The position numbers and the translations under genes are program-made. Below, one piece after another: positions 11,109-22,530 of a DNA stretch of 64,000 nt (the first letter of the stretch is position 1; each line of letters begins with the position of its first letter). A model generated the notes under the pieces. It was not told where the DNA came from. It worked only from the letters and a program-made list of their open reading frames with translations, and searched no databases. This DNA is from Gonatopus flavifemur (lineage: Eukaryota > Arthropoda > Insecta > Hymenoptera > Dryinidae): contig JAFFJZ010000003.1 in assembly GCA_018340375.1 (NCBI GenBank), forward strand, positions 50,437,006 through 50,501,005, given 5' to 3'.

Positions 11109-12145
11109 TATATATATAATTCAATAAATAATCATATATTGAATTCAACGTTTGAACCGGTGACTCACTCGAAGGTAGTAAATAAGTGCTCACACGATTA
11201 AGATGATTGAAGCAACACTTTTATTGCGAATTCTGACTGTCTATGCACTGATCACCAAATTTGAAATCGATTCACGCCTCAAAATGTATTCCATGAACAG
11301 TGAGGCCATTAGACACTGATGCACATCAATTTCCGCGCAAAGAACAACTTGAGATCTCGGGCTAGTCGAGCAATATCTCAAGAGAAAAACAAATTGAAAA
11401 CAAAGAGGACTGAGCTCGTTGACGATCATGAATACAGTGTCCATAACGTATTCAAACATGACCTCAACAGAGCAAGGTTTCATATAATGCGAAAACAGAA
11501 ACTATTCCCATTGGATCGCTGAATTGGTATATATTGAACAAACCAATGAGAATGAGAGGGTTTCAATACATGAAGAATTTTGAAATGTATAAGAGAAGCA
11601 AAATACCTCAATGTAGTTTATATTAATATATTTATAATTTTTTCCTAAGCAGAAAATCGAACACCGTTAGTTGGAAAGAATAAGACGTCATACATTATAC
11701 ATCTCTTCCTTTTCAACCAAACCTTTTGGTTCCGTTGATTTGTCCTTTCGTTGATTCGGTCCCCATCCATCGTTCTATCCTGCCTATCTAGTACCGAGCT
11801 GGCCCGGACCATACTTGTTATGACATCAGATAGCAATAAATGAATCTTTGAAATTTCAATAGAACAGAACTCCTAGACCTTCTCTAGAGCTTCGAAATTT
11901 CCATTGAATTTCGTTACAGATTTGTCGCACTGGGATTCCGAGACTTTGCTTCGTTTATTAAATTACATTGAATTGGTGTAATATATACCGAAATTCCTGT
12001 TCAATCAACCAAAGGTCTCCGATAAGACTGAAAATTTGCCACAATGGTCATAAAAAATGCTACAAACCTAATGGATATTTCAGTATGAATCACAGCAATT
12101 CAATTCTGAACCCTACACTTATCGGAAGCATCGTAGATTTTATAG
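11109..12145. other. Unassigned sequence
   Basis: AT-rich DNA with no recognisable protein, RNA or repeat. The open frames of 60-80 residues near 11.3 and 11.7 kb show no domain and overlap each other on opposite strands. Confidence 0.5.
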
Positions 12146-12965
12146 CTAATTTTTCTCCGTGCATATAATTTGATAAATGATATTCGTACGAGTCCCATTC
12201 AAATTTTTTCTGTGTTTGCTGTCGATGGAGTTAAACAAAAACATCCATGCTGGGTGGATGTAGCGTATTGTTTGCTGTTTCCACACATGAGCATTTCGTC
12301 CCTGTGTCCGCATTTTACAGTAGAGAATTAGGTCAAAACGTTTAATTAAGTGTAAACGTTCTTGTTTCAGGTTACGATCATGATGATAGATCCAAGTCTC
12401 GTCCACAGTTACGAAACGGTGCAAAAAAATCGGTCTTATTCTGCTTGAAACGCTCTAAATTACGCTGAGAAATTTGTTTTCGATTCAGTTTTTGTTGAAT
12501 TGTCAACGAATGCGGCACTAACTTTTCAAAAAGCTTTTTCATATGTAATTCTTTGTGTAAAATATGGAGTACTCGTTCATCCGAGATGCCTATGGTATCA
12601 GCAATTTCACGCTTAGTCAAACTCGGATCTTTACAAACAGTATCATAGACTTGCTCAATGATGTCTGATTTCGTTGCACTTTTTGGACGTCCACTACGTG
12701 ATTGATCTTCAACGCTTGTACGACCACGTTTAAACTCTAAAACCCATCGATGTACAGTTGGAAATGAAGGAGCAGATTCCTTCAACACTTTCTTCATTTT
12801 AGTATGAATTTCTGTTGCTGATAAACCTTCCAAAACAAAGAATTTTATCACTGCACGATATTCGGATTTTTCCATTTTCACAAAATACACTGACACGTCA
12901 ACTTCGAATGGCTTGTAAACAAAGAATGAATTGACAGATCGGAATAAAATTGTGTTCGAATTGAT
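12146..12965 (-). pseudogene. Mariner transposase, frameshifted and 3'-degenerate
   Basis: The start MEKSEYRAVIKFFVLEGLSA lies at 12875 and the same leader as the 1.5-kb fragment extends to about 12960. The frame encodes both helix-turn-helix motifs (ADTIGISDERVLHILHKELH) and enters the catalytic domain. A frameshift in an A-run near 12425 moves the first catalytic aspartate (VTVDETWIYHHD) into another frame. Beyond about 12300 the sequence is unrecognisable, so the second and third aspartates and the 3' terminus are lost. It belongs to a mariner lineage different from the 8.6-kb and 44.4-kb copies. Confidence 0.88.
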
Positions 12966-13906
12966 CCAAAATGCAAATCTTAGTCGATTTGAAAACTGCT
13001 TCGTGCACCGTGCACACTGTGCAGGTGCTTTCAGTAATACTCAAGATGTCACGTACTGAATTCAGGGTGACGATTCTGAGAGGAACTTGAAATTCCCGGG
13101 TTTTCCCCGGTTTTCCTGGCAAGAAATTTCATTTTCCCCGGAATTTGGGAAATTAATCACTATTACGTTACATTTTACTCATGTGAATACTTTTGACGTG
13201 AGTAAAAGTGATACTGTGATATCCATACTGTTCTAATGTTGGGAATAAGGTTGCTAATCCGAGAATTCAATGCTCACGCCTACATTACGCATGAATAAAT
13301 TTTCATTAACCCCTTCATGAAGTTGAGATCATGAATTTTACTGCAATAAATCGTACAATAATAAATACATAAGATATGGTAATGTACAGATATCGTATTT
13401 CATATAATAAGGAACAAATTACCAACTATAGAATAAAAATGTTTGTTTCGTTAACAATTGTTTCATCCCACTAATACATACACATCCATAGAAATTATCT
13501 TTTGGAATGTACCAAGAGGGTGAAAAAAAACTTGTTATCTGCGAATTTCTCTTACTTGAAATCCAGGTTCAAAAGAGCTCTGTTGAATTCAACCCGCTTT
13601 CACGGGTATTAAGTTTCTATGAAAATTCATGAATCTTAGGAAATTCAGGAATCCAGGAAATCCAAGAAGATTAGGTTGTAGAGTAAATGAATAGTTTTTG
13701 TAATCATGATAAGAATCAATCATACATACAACATACTTCATCAATTTTATACATCCTGGATAAACTCAGATCCCCGTAGAATCTCAAAGTACAATCAGTT
13801 CAAATAATCGAACAAGAACAATGTTGTTTGAAAATGAAATGCTTTTGAGATAATATATCAAAATTAAGTGTTGAAAGAATTTCATATCACAAAGTGGATG
13901 GAAAAT
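12966..13906. other. Unassigned; short C/G-rich palindromic patch
   Basis: A patch at 13090-13150 is rich in CCCGG/CCGG motifs (GGGTTTTCCCCGGTTTTCCT). Such patches often mark hAT termini, and the hAT-like gene downstream would fit, but I found no matching inverse end beyond 16 kb. The rest is plain AT-rich DNA. Confidence 0.35.
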
Positions 13907-16041
13907 TTATTTCTTCTTCATGAGCAGTAGAATTTTTTCTTCTGTAATAGATGCTTCCTTCAATAATTTCAATTTTTTAGCCTTCAATTCTCTCAACTCT
14001 TCTACTTTTCTCTTTTCAAGTTTTTGCATTTCAACTTGTTGGTCCATTTTCTTTTGATTTTCTTTTTTGGATTCAACATACCTCCCATGAGAATTCAATG
14101 CCGCATGTATTAAATTTTTTGTTATTGGGACTTTTTCTACTCCCCCTGCACTAACGATTTCATCATGTACGATGCGTGGAGCGATGAGACTTTTTTCGTG
14201 CAAATTTTCAATCAGGCATTGCGAATTGATAGAAAATCCTCTTTCAACAGCTGCATTGCAGTGTGAAAGAATCATTACCATTTCCAATACCTTTTTAAAA
14301 TTGGAGCATTCTTTTTCTGAATTATTTAAAATTTTTGACCATAAATGATCAAGTCTCACAGATCTTCGCTCATACGTTTTCAAAATTTCTGTAGTTTGAG
14401 GTACTTCTAATATATTCTTGAATTCCTGGAGAGCACAATCAGCCAAAGACCCAGATATCCAACAGTTTTCCTGATTTAAAATATCCAAACAATCAGTGAA
14501 GTATTTGATAGCCAAAGAGCGACTTCCTTTGATTACTGCTGGATCAAAACAAGAAATGCTTTGAGTGACTTTGTACGAAAGTAGCGACCGTTTTCTTAAT
14601 TTTTGTAATATAACGATAATAATTTTTCGACAGTCCAAACGAAATTTCAAAATATCTTTATCCGGTTATTTGGATGATTTTCATTTGTTTTTTTCAAAGC
14701 TCCACGGGTATCAAAACCCAAATCAACATGTTTAGGTGCAATGAGATTAACCTCTTTATCCAACTCAATTTTACTCAAAGCATTGAAAGTTTTTGCATTC
14801 TCCAAGAGTTCTTCTTTTACAATACGTTGCATGAAGGTACGAGTTATATTCAAAATCTCGTGGTACAGGAATGGTACCATAGGATCATTTGTTTAGAATT
14901 CTCTTAGAAATCCTTCAACGTTTGACGCAATGAATATAAAAGACGACAATTTTGGTGCTAAGAGTTGATCGTTTACAAATTTGGCGACAATTTTGGTGCT
15001 AAGAGTTGATCGTTTACAAATTTGGCGACAATTTTGGAACTTTCGCAAGATGAGTTTAAAGGATTCTTTTTACCTTCCAATTGTACTTCTTCAACCCATT
15101 TTTCAACATCCGGTAAGATGAGGAGAGCTCTACTCGCTACAGATATGTTTTCACACCATCTTACTGCACAAAATTTGAGAAGGAATAGATTCTTTCCGGT
15201 ACACCTTGTATAATCAGCCCTACGCACTGGAGAATATTTAAAAAAGGTTATATACAGAGCGTAAATATTCTACAACACTCCGATCAACGGCTTGAAAGCC
15301 GCTCTTGAAGGCTCCATGAATTACATGTAATCCGCAGCTACCCATTTCTATTGGCATTGGAGCTCCTGAATTTTCTTCTCTCAAAGAAGCACACAGATCA
15401 GTCAACAATTTGAAATTCACAGCTGGTCCATCCATAGATACCTGCACTATTTTGAATAAATTTTTTCTTCCAAGAGTTTCTTCAAGACCCCTTAATAAAT
15501 CGTTAGCTCTGGTATGTCCCAAAAATACTGATCCAAAATATCTCGTAGCCACTTCATCACCACTCCAATATCTGACATTGATGTCGAGCTGTTGTTTTTG
15601 GCTTATTTTATTCAAGCTTTCATCGAAACCCACAACTACATGCTGACATTGATCCAATTGATTTTTCAAACAAGATTGAAAATATGGAGCCAAACCGCAA
15701 ACAATTGTGTACTTGACTTTGTCACGATGGAGTTTCATTTTTTCGGCAATTTCAGAATCGGGAAACATGAGTGGGAAAATGTTTATGGAGTCTCCAGCAC
15801 TCCGAAATGAATAATGATTCTTAACCACTTCCAAACACCAAAGGATTCCTGCTTTGGTTACATCATGAGTGTTCAACATTTTCTTGATAGTTGTTTCCTG
15901 ACTTTTTACTGATGCAATGATTCGATCAGAGTTGCTGTTAAACCCACAGGCCAAGTTATTTTCTTCTGGAAGGAAGAGTGTAGAAGTGGATAATGGAAGC
16001 GGATCGTCGGGACTTTTTAAGGAACCTTCACTGTTTTGCAC
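13907..16041 (-). pseudogene. hAT-like transposase, frameshifted
   Basis: Four consecutive minus-strand frames form one degenerate protein of about 670 residues. The first (15238-16041) contains VVGFDESLN and QVSMDGPAVN, candidate catalytic aspartates, and GSCGLHVIHGAFKSG, the Cys-His motif of hAT-like insertion domains. The last (13907-14650) holds NAAVERGFSINSQCL, matching the hAT C-terminal dimerisation region, then a lysine/glutamate-rich coiled-coil tail. The frames at 14647-14880 and 14973-15227 lie between; a 41-bp tandem duplication at 14944-15025 causes one of the shifts. Closest remembered relatives are uncharacterised hAT-type proteins of arthropods. Ends were not found. Confidence 0.75.
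14944..15037. repeat. 41-bp tandem duplication inside hAT-like gene
   Basis: CGACAATTTTGGTGCTAAGA starts at 14944 and again at 14985, with a partial third start at 15026. Unit length 41 is not a multiple of three, so the duplication shifts the reading frame. Confidence 0.95.
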
Positions 16042-16431
16042 ATCAGTACTTGCTGTAAGGGAGATAAGAAAATGATGAAAAACTTGAGTAATTCTCTATA
16101 CTTCCAGGAAAAAAATCAACTGAAAGAGCAAACTTTGTATTTTATGTACCATAGCAAGAAGAATGATTGATTACTTCATGTAGTAATTGATTACAGCCCA
16201 GATAGCACATTGATTCCAAAAGCTTTCGAAGAGAGTTCTCAAGAACTCTTAAGAAATCTTGATTGAAAAATCGAAGAATTTGTCAGAAAAGACTTGGCTC
16301 GGGTTACATCGTCAAGGATTGTTGGTATTCCTTAACACATATTGTCTACGCAATTGAAAATTTGGTATGTTTGTAACAAATTTATTTGTCTCATTCTGTT
16401 CAAAATTCATGTTCAAAACAACTGAAGAAAA
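16042..16431. other. Unassigned sequence
   Basis: No gene or clear repeat. CCCAGATAGCACA at about 16198 recurs inverted near 22070 and may mark the end of an unidentified repeat. Confidence 0.4.
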
Positions 16432-16494
16432 GGTATTCTTGTCGTATGCGGTCTGCCGGAGACTGGTGGTCTACCGGAGTAGACCGCATACTGC

Positions 16495-17297
16495 CCCACA
16501 TAAGGGCAAAGGATATTTAGATAATCCCTCACACATCGAGCAAAGTGTGGTGGTGCACCGTCTTACTGATACCACATCCTCTGCCTAGTTGCTAATGTCA
16601 CATCTTCTATGAGAACTGGTAATTCATTCTGTAAAAACTGTAGATAATTAGGACCGTTAACAGTTCCATCAAAAAAATACGGCCCAATAACTTGATTGTC
16701 TAGAATTCCACACCAAACATTTATACTCCACCGATGCTGATGATCAACTTGTTGAGTCCAGTGCGGGTTTTGCGCTGACCAATAGTGGCTATTGTGACGA
16801 TTTAACAAGCCAGTACTTTGAAACGTTGATTCATCACTGAAAAGAACATATCGAAAGAAATCGGGCGCTTCGTTCAACCTCTGTAAAGCCCAATGGCAAA
16901 AGTTAACCCGATTCTGCATATCTTGTTGAGATAATTCTTGGGTCAGTGTGATGTGGTACGGATGATATTGAGCAGCTTGTAGAATTCTGTGTGCCGTACT
17001 GCGTGGAATACCCAAATCGCGTTCAATATCACGTAAACTAACATAAGGATTCATGTGTATCATTGCTAAAACAGCAACGCATCGAGGGTCGTTAAAGTTG
17101 GAACCTTGATTGTTTCGGCGTTGACCAATCCTTCCTTGTCGACAATTTCTTTCAACTTGGCGAATGACTTCTGGAGAAGGATGATGCTGCCGATCTCCAA
17201 ACCGCTCTCTGTACAATCGTGACGCTCTTTGATACACTCCGCGACACTCACCCAAGATCATCAAAATATCAACACATTCGTTAGGTGAATAAACCAT
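16495..17297 (-). pseudogene. Tc1/mariner-superfamily transposase, truncated
   Basis: The 244-residue frame begins MVYSPNECVDILMILGECRG, a helix-turn-helix form common in insect Tc1-like proteins of the DUF4817 type. It continues with a second DNA-binding helix region (LGIPRSTAHRILQAA). FSDESTFQ carries the first catalytic aspartate. A TAA at 16563-16565 stops it just before DGAPPH, which holds the second aspartate; coding similarity then continues for about 65 bases. The third acidic residue is lost. Would cut and paste the element; cannot do so here. Confidence 0.85.
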
Positions 17298-17774
17298 TTT
17301 GAACCCGCACTTACACCGTAAACGATGAAAACTTCTTAATGATCATTTTCGTACTGATATGAAGAATAAACTCTGAAGGTCAGTTCTGTTTACTTTCAAT
17401 TCAAGGTCGAAACGTGGGGTTTCACTTTAACTTTAATAACTTTGGTCAGAGAAACAACTTGTTTGAGGCTTTTCCGTGAAAATCCATAGAAAATGGTTTT
17501 TTGACCTTCAAATGACCTCTAAATGACCTGATATGTTAACATATTCGGACGTAAAATTTTCCGCTCTTTCCATTTCTGAGGTCGAACGTAGGGTTTTCTA
17601 TTCGAAAAAACATACTTTGACCATCAATTATGCTCAAAATTGACCTCAAGGTCAAATTCAAGGTCACCATCTTATGGCCCCCTTCGAACCCTACAACTTT
17701 TATCTGAACAATTTTTTTCCCCCTCCATTCCCTGGAGAGGTATTCAGCTGTCCTGTTTCAAATGGGACGCCCTG
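16495..17774 (-). mobile_element. Tc1-like transposon, 3'-truncated
   Basis: The 5' terminal repeat lies at the right (minus-strand start CAGGGCGTCCCATTTGAAAC, ending at 17774) and is followed by TA at 17775-17776. The alignment with copy 1 of the GGTATTCTTG family breaks exactly there. A 477-bp leader precedes the transposase. The 3' end is missing: at about 16495 the coding sequence abuts the host element's left end, so part of both elements was deleted together. Confidence 0.8.
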
Positions 17775-18274
17775 TATAAAGGAATAAACAATTGCATAAT
17801 TGAATTCACGATTCCGTAAACAAACTTAGGATCCCATGATCAAATCAGTAATCGCATGAAGACATCGAGTGCAGCGAAGAATCATCAATTGCATGAATAA
17901 GCAATTCAGCAAGTTTCGGTGTTTCCACATAAGTACCAGACTGCTGTTTCTCTGCATTTTTACCTGCACTTGAACTGATTTTCATTACGCATGCTGCAGT
18001 TTATCGAGGTCGTTTCCCACCCACCGGGGTAGACCACATAATACAATCCTTACCCTTATCGTATGCACTCTGCTCAGGGTAGACCCCATACAAGAAGCAT
18101 ATAGTAAGCAGCTTGCGGTCTATCGGGGTAGACCGCATACAGCAACCGTATGCACTGCAGCATGCGGTCTACCCCGGTAGACCGCATACGACAATCCAAG
18201 GACCTAAGTAGACCGCATACGACAAGAATACCAAAGAAAATTTTAAATCAACACGACAAATTAACATCCCGTAC

Positions 18275-18688
18275 AGAGAAACAGTCATCTGGCAGGAGTA
18301 TGGAGACAGCCTCGGGAAAATCTGGCTATAAGGTGGAAAGAATATGGAGCTAAGTTTGGGAAAGGTATGGGAAGCATTATGGGATTTGGAACTCTGCCAT
18401 ACTTTTGCCAAACTCTTCATAAAATTTTATCCAAATGATTACTTGATTGACTCTATCTCGGAAACTTGACGAGATAGACGATTTTTTATGCCAAATTCAT
18501 GGTCATGGGTACATGTAATGTATATAATATGATACCTGAACATATATTAAAACACGAAAAAATGGATGTAGGTAGTCTGGCGAAAGTATTGCAGCGTCCC
18601 AAAGCCCACACCGCTCCCCATACTGGTGCCAAACTCAACGCCATACCATTCCAAAATTATAGCCAGATTCTTACGAGATTCTTCCTAT
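18275..18688. repeat. Degenerate foldback, ~125-bp arms
   Basis: The left arm around 18295-18415 (AATCTGGCTATAAGGTGGAA) pairs with the right arm around 18565-18685 at roughly two thirds identity, separated by about 150 bp. It looks like an old foldback MITE; termini and target duplication are eroded. Confidence 0.6.
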
Positions 18689-18689
18689 A

Positions 18690-18937
18690 CACTGAAAAGT
18701 CTAGTGCTTACGAAGACGCGGTATGATTCAGACAAATCTTCGAAAGGGACAATGAACGGTAGCACTGTGACAACTGTGATATAGGTGGCAGAACAATCTG
18801 TGGTATCTATCCTATAACGATACGCATCTTTTCTCCATCCACACGACTTGTGGTATCAAATATCATCCTTGCTGCCATAGCAATGCGTTGCGAATAGCAT
18901 ATAGTTTCATAGTAAGAACGATAATTTTTTTTCAGTG
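18690..18937. mobile_element. 248-bp TA-flanked MITE (CACTGAAAA termini)
   Basis: CACTGAAAAG at the left pairs with the inverse ending at 18937, and TA flanks both sides (18688-18689, 18938-18939). Inner matches are weaker (GTGCTTAC against CGTTCTTAC). It is close in size to the MITEs at 420 and 19114. Confidence 0.65.
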
Positions 18938-19113
18938 TACTCTTTTGCGAGACCCTTGCCATATAACTTTTTTCCTCACGGAACATAATTGAATTTTCAA
19001 TACAAAAAATATAAAAATATTCTCATCAGTTGAATTTTTTATAAATTTCAAGTTCAACACAGACATAGTACTGAAACACAATTTTCGTGAAACTGAACAA
19101 ATGAGAGAGAGTA

Positions 19114-19356
19114 CACGGAGAAAAGTGCATGGGATTGATTACCATTCGTTCTAGTTCTCATCCCGGTTTTAGAGTAGGAAGTGAGTGATGACTCGCGATT
19201 TGGTGATCGTTCTTATGCTAACCTATCGTTTCCATGGTACCGTAAACAGTTTATTGTACTCAGTCCGATTTCAAACGGTACTTATTCCAATTTTGGAATA
19301 TCTGTCACCAAATTCCTATTCTTCCTAGTAATCGTTACCATATACTCCTCTCCGTG
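19114..19356. mobile_element. 243-bp TA-flanked MITE (CACGGAGAAAA termini)
   Basis: The left end CACGGAGAAAAGTGCATGG pairs with the right end over about 20 bp with a few mismatches; TA flanks both sides (19112-19113, 19357-19358). No coding sequence. Confidence 0.82.
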
Positions 19357-19363
19357 TACATAT

Positions 19364-19470
19364 CCACACAGCACCACAATCCCAAGAGAATTCTTAAAGA
19401 ATTCATAAAGAACACAATCAATTCAATAAGCATTCTCTATGAATTCTTTTGGGACTGTGGTGCTGTGTGG
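19364..19470. mobile_element. 107-bp hairpin MITE
   Basis: CCACACAGCACCACAATCCC at 19364 pairs with the inverse ending at 19470, 30 bp with two mismatches. It lies only eight bases from the previous MITE. No unambiguous target duplication. Confidence 0.8.
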
Positions 19471-19772
19471 GATACAACTAGAGTGAGCATTTGAACAGTG
19501 CATGCAATGTCATAAAATGTTCTATTGGTTAGTTGGAGCAGTAGATTACTAATATTGAATACAAAGTTTGCTGCATTAGCTGGGATTTTTACTCTGCATA
19601 ATATGTCGTTGGTCGCATAATGAAACATAACAAGTTAGATTTTTCAAGTAAACAACTTGTTACGTATTATCGTGTGACCAACGATGGGATAAAAATTGAA
19701 GAAAATGATGAAAATGTGAAATGCAAGTATTTTCAACTGATTCTAAAAGACATTGAAGTGAAGTGTTTTTTG
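19471..19772. other. Unassigned spacer between MITEs
   Basis: AT-rich sequence with no feature I can recognise. Confidence 0.5.
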
Positions 19773-20243
19773 TACACGGAGAAAAATTTGGGGTAGCAGA
19801 TACAGCAATTGCGATAAATTTGACAAAATCCACATGTAAATATAGGGATAGCATTTCTGCGCTGGAGATTCTACATCATTTTTGCTGTAAATTGAAAACG
19901 TCGCAATTCTACCGCAATCTGATGTAATTTTAACCCTTTGCGGCCTGGTGGCTATTATAATAGCCACCTCAATGTGTTTCAAGTTTCCAGTTAACCAGAG
20001 ACAATATAACGCTTTTTCCCCCAGTTTTTTTTTCAATTTGATTTAGATAAGGACTTAGGAAGTATTCAGCATCACGTATACATTGTCAATCGTTTTACAA
20101 AGTGTGATTTAAATGAATGAACAATGAAAAAGAGCCGTATTCATTGAATAACACGGGCACACAAAAAAAATTGTCATGAACCAGAGGGTAGACCCCACTA
20201 TCCCTACGTTTTTGGGGTCGCTGAAACCGAATATGACCAGGAC

Positions 20244-22060
20244 AAATTTTTTCAATCGCCCGTTTGCCCTCACCAACCCCCTAATGGGGGTTGAATTTGA
20301 AAAATTCGCTGAACCCGAAAATGATAAGGGAAAAGAATTCCAACCCCTCTCTTATCCGCTAGCACCCTCCTACCACCCCCTGATTGGGGTTGAAGTTTAA
20401 ACTTTCGTAAAAAATTCGAATGTATGTGGATTTCTATGTTTTTTGGGATGTTCAAACCGAAAATGATAACAAATAAGAAATTCCAACCCCTCTCTTATCC
20501 GCTAGCACCCTCCTACCACCCCCTGATGGGGGTTGAAGTTTGAACTTTCGTAAAAAATTCAAATGTATGTGGATTTCTATGTTTTTTGGGATGCTCAAAC
20601 CGAAAATGATCACAAATGAGGAATTCCACCCTTCTCTTGCCCACTAGCACCCTGCTACACCCCCTAATGGAGGTTGAATTTTAAACTTGCGTGGGAAATT
20701 CGAATTCATGTAGATTTTTATGTTTTTCGGGATGCTGAGACCAAAAATGATAAGGACAAAGAATTCCAACCTCTCTCTCACCCGCTAGCACCCTCCCATC
20801 ACCCCCTGATGAGGGCTGAGTTTGAAACTCACGTAAAAAAATTTGAATGCATATGTATTTCCATGTTTTCTAGGATGTTTGAATAAGAAATGATAACAAA
20901 TAACAAATTCGACCCCTCTCTTACCCGCTAGCACCCTCTTACCACCCCCGGACGAGAGTTGAATTTGAAACTCACGTAAAAAATTCAAATCTATGTGTAT
21001 TTCCATGTTTTTTGGGACGCCTAAATCAAAAATGATAACGAATAACAAATTAAACTCCTCTCTTACCCGCTAGTACCCCCTTACTACCCCCTTGAAGAGG
21101 GTTGAATTTGAAATTTTCTCACAAAATTGAGATGTATGTGTATTTCTATGTTCTTTGAGATGCTGAGACCATAAACGATTGCAATCAACAATATCCACTG
21201 ACTCGATTACCTCCTCACACTCCTGTACAATCATTCAAAAGAAACCTAGTAGAATCCACATGAAAGTCAGTTCTCAGCGATTACGCTGACGATTACGTTA
21301 ACGATTCAGGATAAAACAGAAGAACCAGAGCTTTCATGGGCTCAATACTCAAAATACCGGCGATCCGAAATGAATTACTTGTTGATTCAACGCGTTAAAC
21401 AGTATCCTATGTTGTAAACGTCAATACTCCATGAAATAGAAATATCAGATGCATTCATGATTTGGTTCTACTCTTAGCGGGTAACAAAGCGGTGAAATTT
21501 GTTATCTGTTATCATTTCTCATTCAAACGTCCCCGAAAACATGGAAATACATATACATTCAAATTTTTTACGTGAGTTTCAAATTCAGCCCCCATCAGGG
21601 GGTGGTGGGAGGGAGCTAGTGGGCAAGAGAGGGGTTGAATTTCTATTTTGTTATCATTTTCGGTTTAAGCATCCCAAAAAACATAGAAATCCACATACAT
21701 TGGAATTTTTTACGAAAGTTTAAAATTCAACCCCAATCAGGGGGTGGTAGGAGGGTGCTAGCGGGTAAGAGAGGGTTCGGAATCCTTTTTCCTCAACATT
21801 TTTGGGTTCAGCATCCCAAAAAACATAGAAATCTACATACATTTGAATTTTTTATGAAAATTTAAAATTCAACCCCCATCAGGGAGTGGTAGGAGGGTGC
21901 TAGCGGGTGAGAGAGGGATTGGAATTCTTTTCCCCTACCATTTTTGGTTTTAGCGTCCCAAAAAAATAGAAATACACGTACATTTGAATTTTTCCGAATT
22001 CTTCAAATTCAACGCCCATCAAGGGTTTGGTGAGGGCAAACGGGCGATTGAAAAAATTTT
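20244..22060. repeat. Giant foldback built of 142-bp tandem units
   Basis: From 20244 to about 21150 a unit of about 142 bp repeats some six times; each copy contains CTCTCTTACCCGCTAGCACC, then a CCCCCTGATGGGGGTTGAA-type palindrome. From about 21490 to 22060 about four units occur in inverse orientation. The outermost 30 bp of both arms (AAATTTTTTCAATCGCCCGT) match in inverted orientation. A roughly 340-bp unrelated core separates the arms. It is inserted in, or part of, the piggyBac 5' region. Confidence 0.88.
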
Positions 22061-22530
22061 TAGAACTCTTGTGCTATCTGGGACGTAAATTACTCACGCA
22101 AAAATAATAATATGTGCAGATTTCATAATCCATACAAATATTCCAAAATATTATTATTTTTGTGCAAAATACCATTATAATATTTATTCGAAGCTTTACC
22201 ACTCAAAATTGATTTCCTACGCATGATAGACTTAGGGTTTTCATCGCTACTCCGCAACTAGTTTTTTGTATCTATAATCGAAATATTAATTATTGTAGTA
22301 CATATGAGTATTGACTGAGATATGTCCATTGTTATTTAATATTGAGTAAAGACAACTTATCCGTGTTAAAGATCGCGTTTGTGTGGCAGGCTAACCGGAT
22401 TGTGAAAAACTGTCCTCCGCAAATTTTTGTGTGAAAAGGCATTCTTCTCCATCAGTCGTGGAAACGACTGAAGTTCATCTATCACTTATATTTGGTGCAC
22501 AAGACATATCACTTCATATAACTTCGAAAT
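22061..22530. other. piggyBac 5' leader region
   Basis: Between the foldback and the transposase ATG. It holds a hairpin at 22097-22168 (GCAAAAATAATAAT against its inverse). CTATCTGGGACG at about 22072 echoes the motif at 16198. Promoter elements cannot be placed with confidence. Confidence 0.4.

Larger units (their letters stand above)
16432..18232. mobile_element. GGTATTCTTG element, copy 2, carrying a Tc1-like insertion
   Basis: The left end at 16432 and right end at 18232 repeat the copy 1 termini. Sequence 17777-18232 is about 90% identical, inverted, to the left half of copy 1. Flanks GAAGAAAA and AAAGAAAA differ at one position and may be an 8-bp duplication. Only about 62 bases of the left side survive before Tc1-like coding sequence begins. 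Confidence 0.82.

Noticed and set aside
16198..22083. CCCAGATAGCAC at 16198 and its inverse near 22070 as ends of one element
   Set aside because: Several complete, independently bounded elements lie between them and only about 13 bases match; more likely ends of separate copies or chance.
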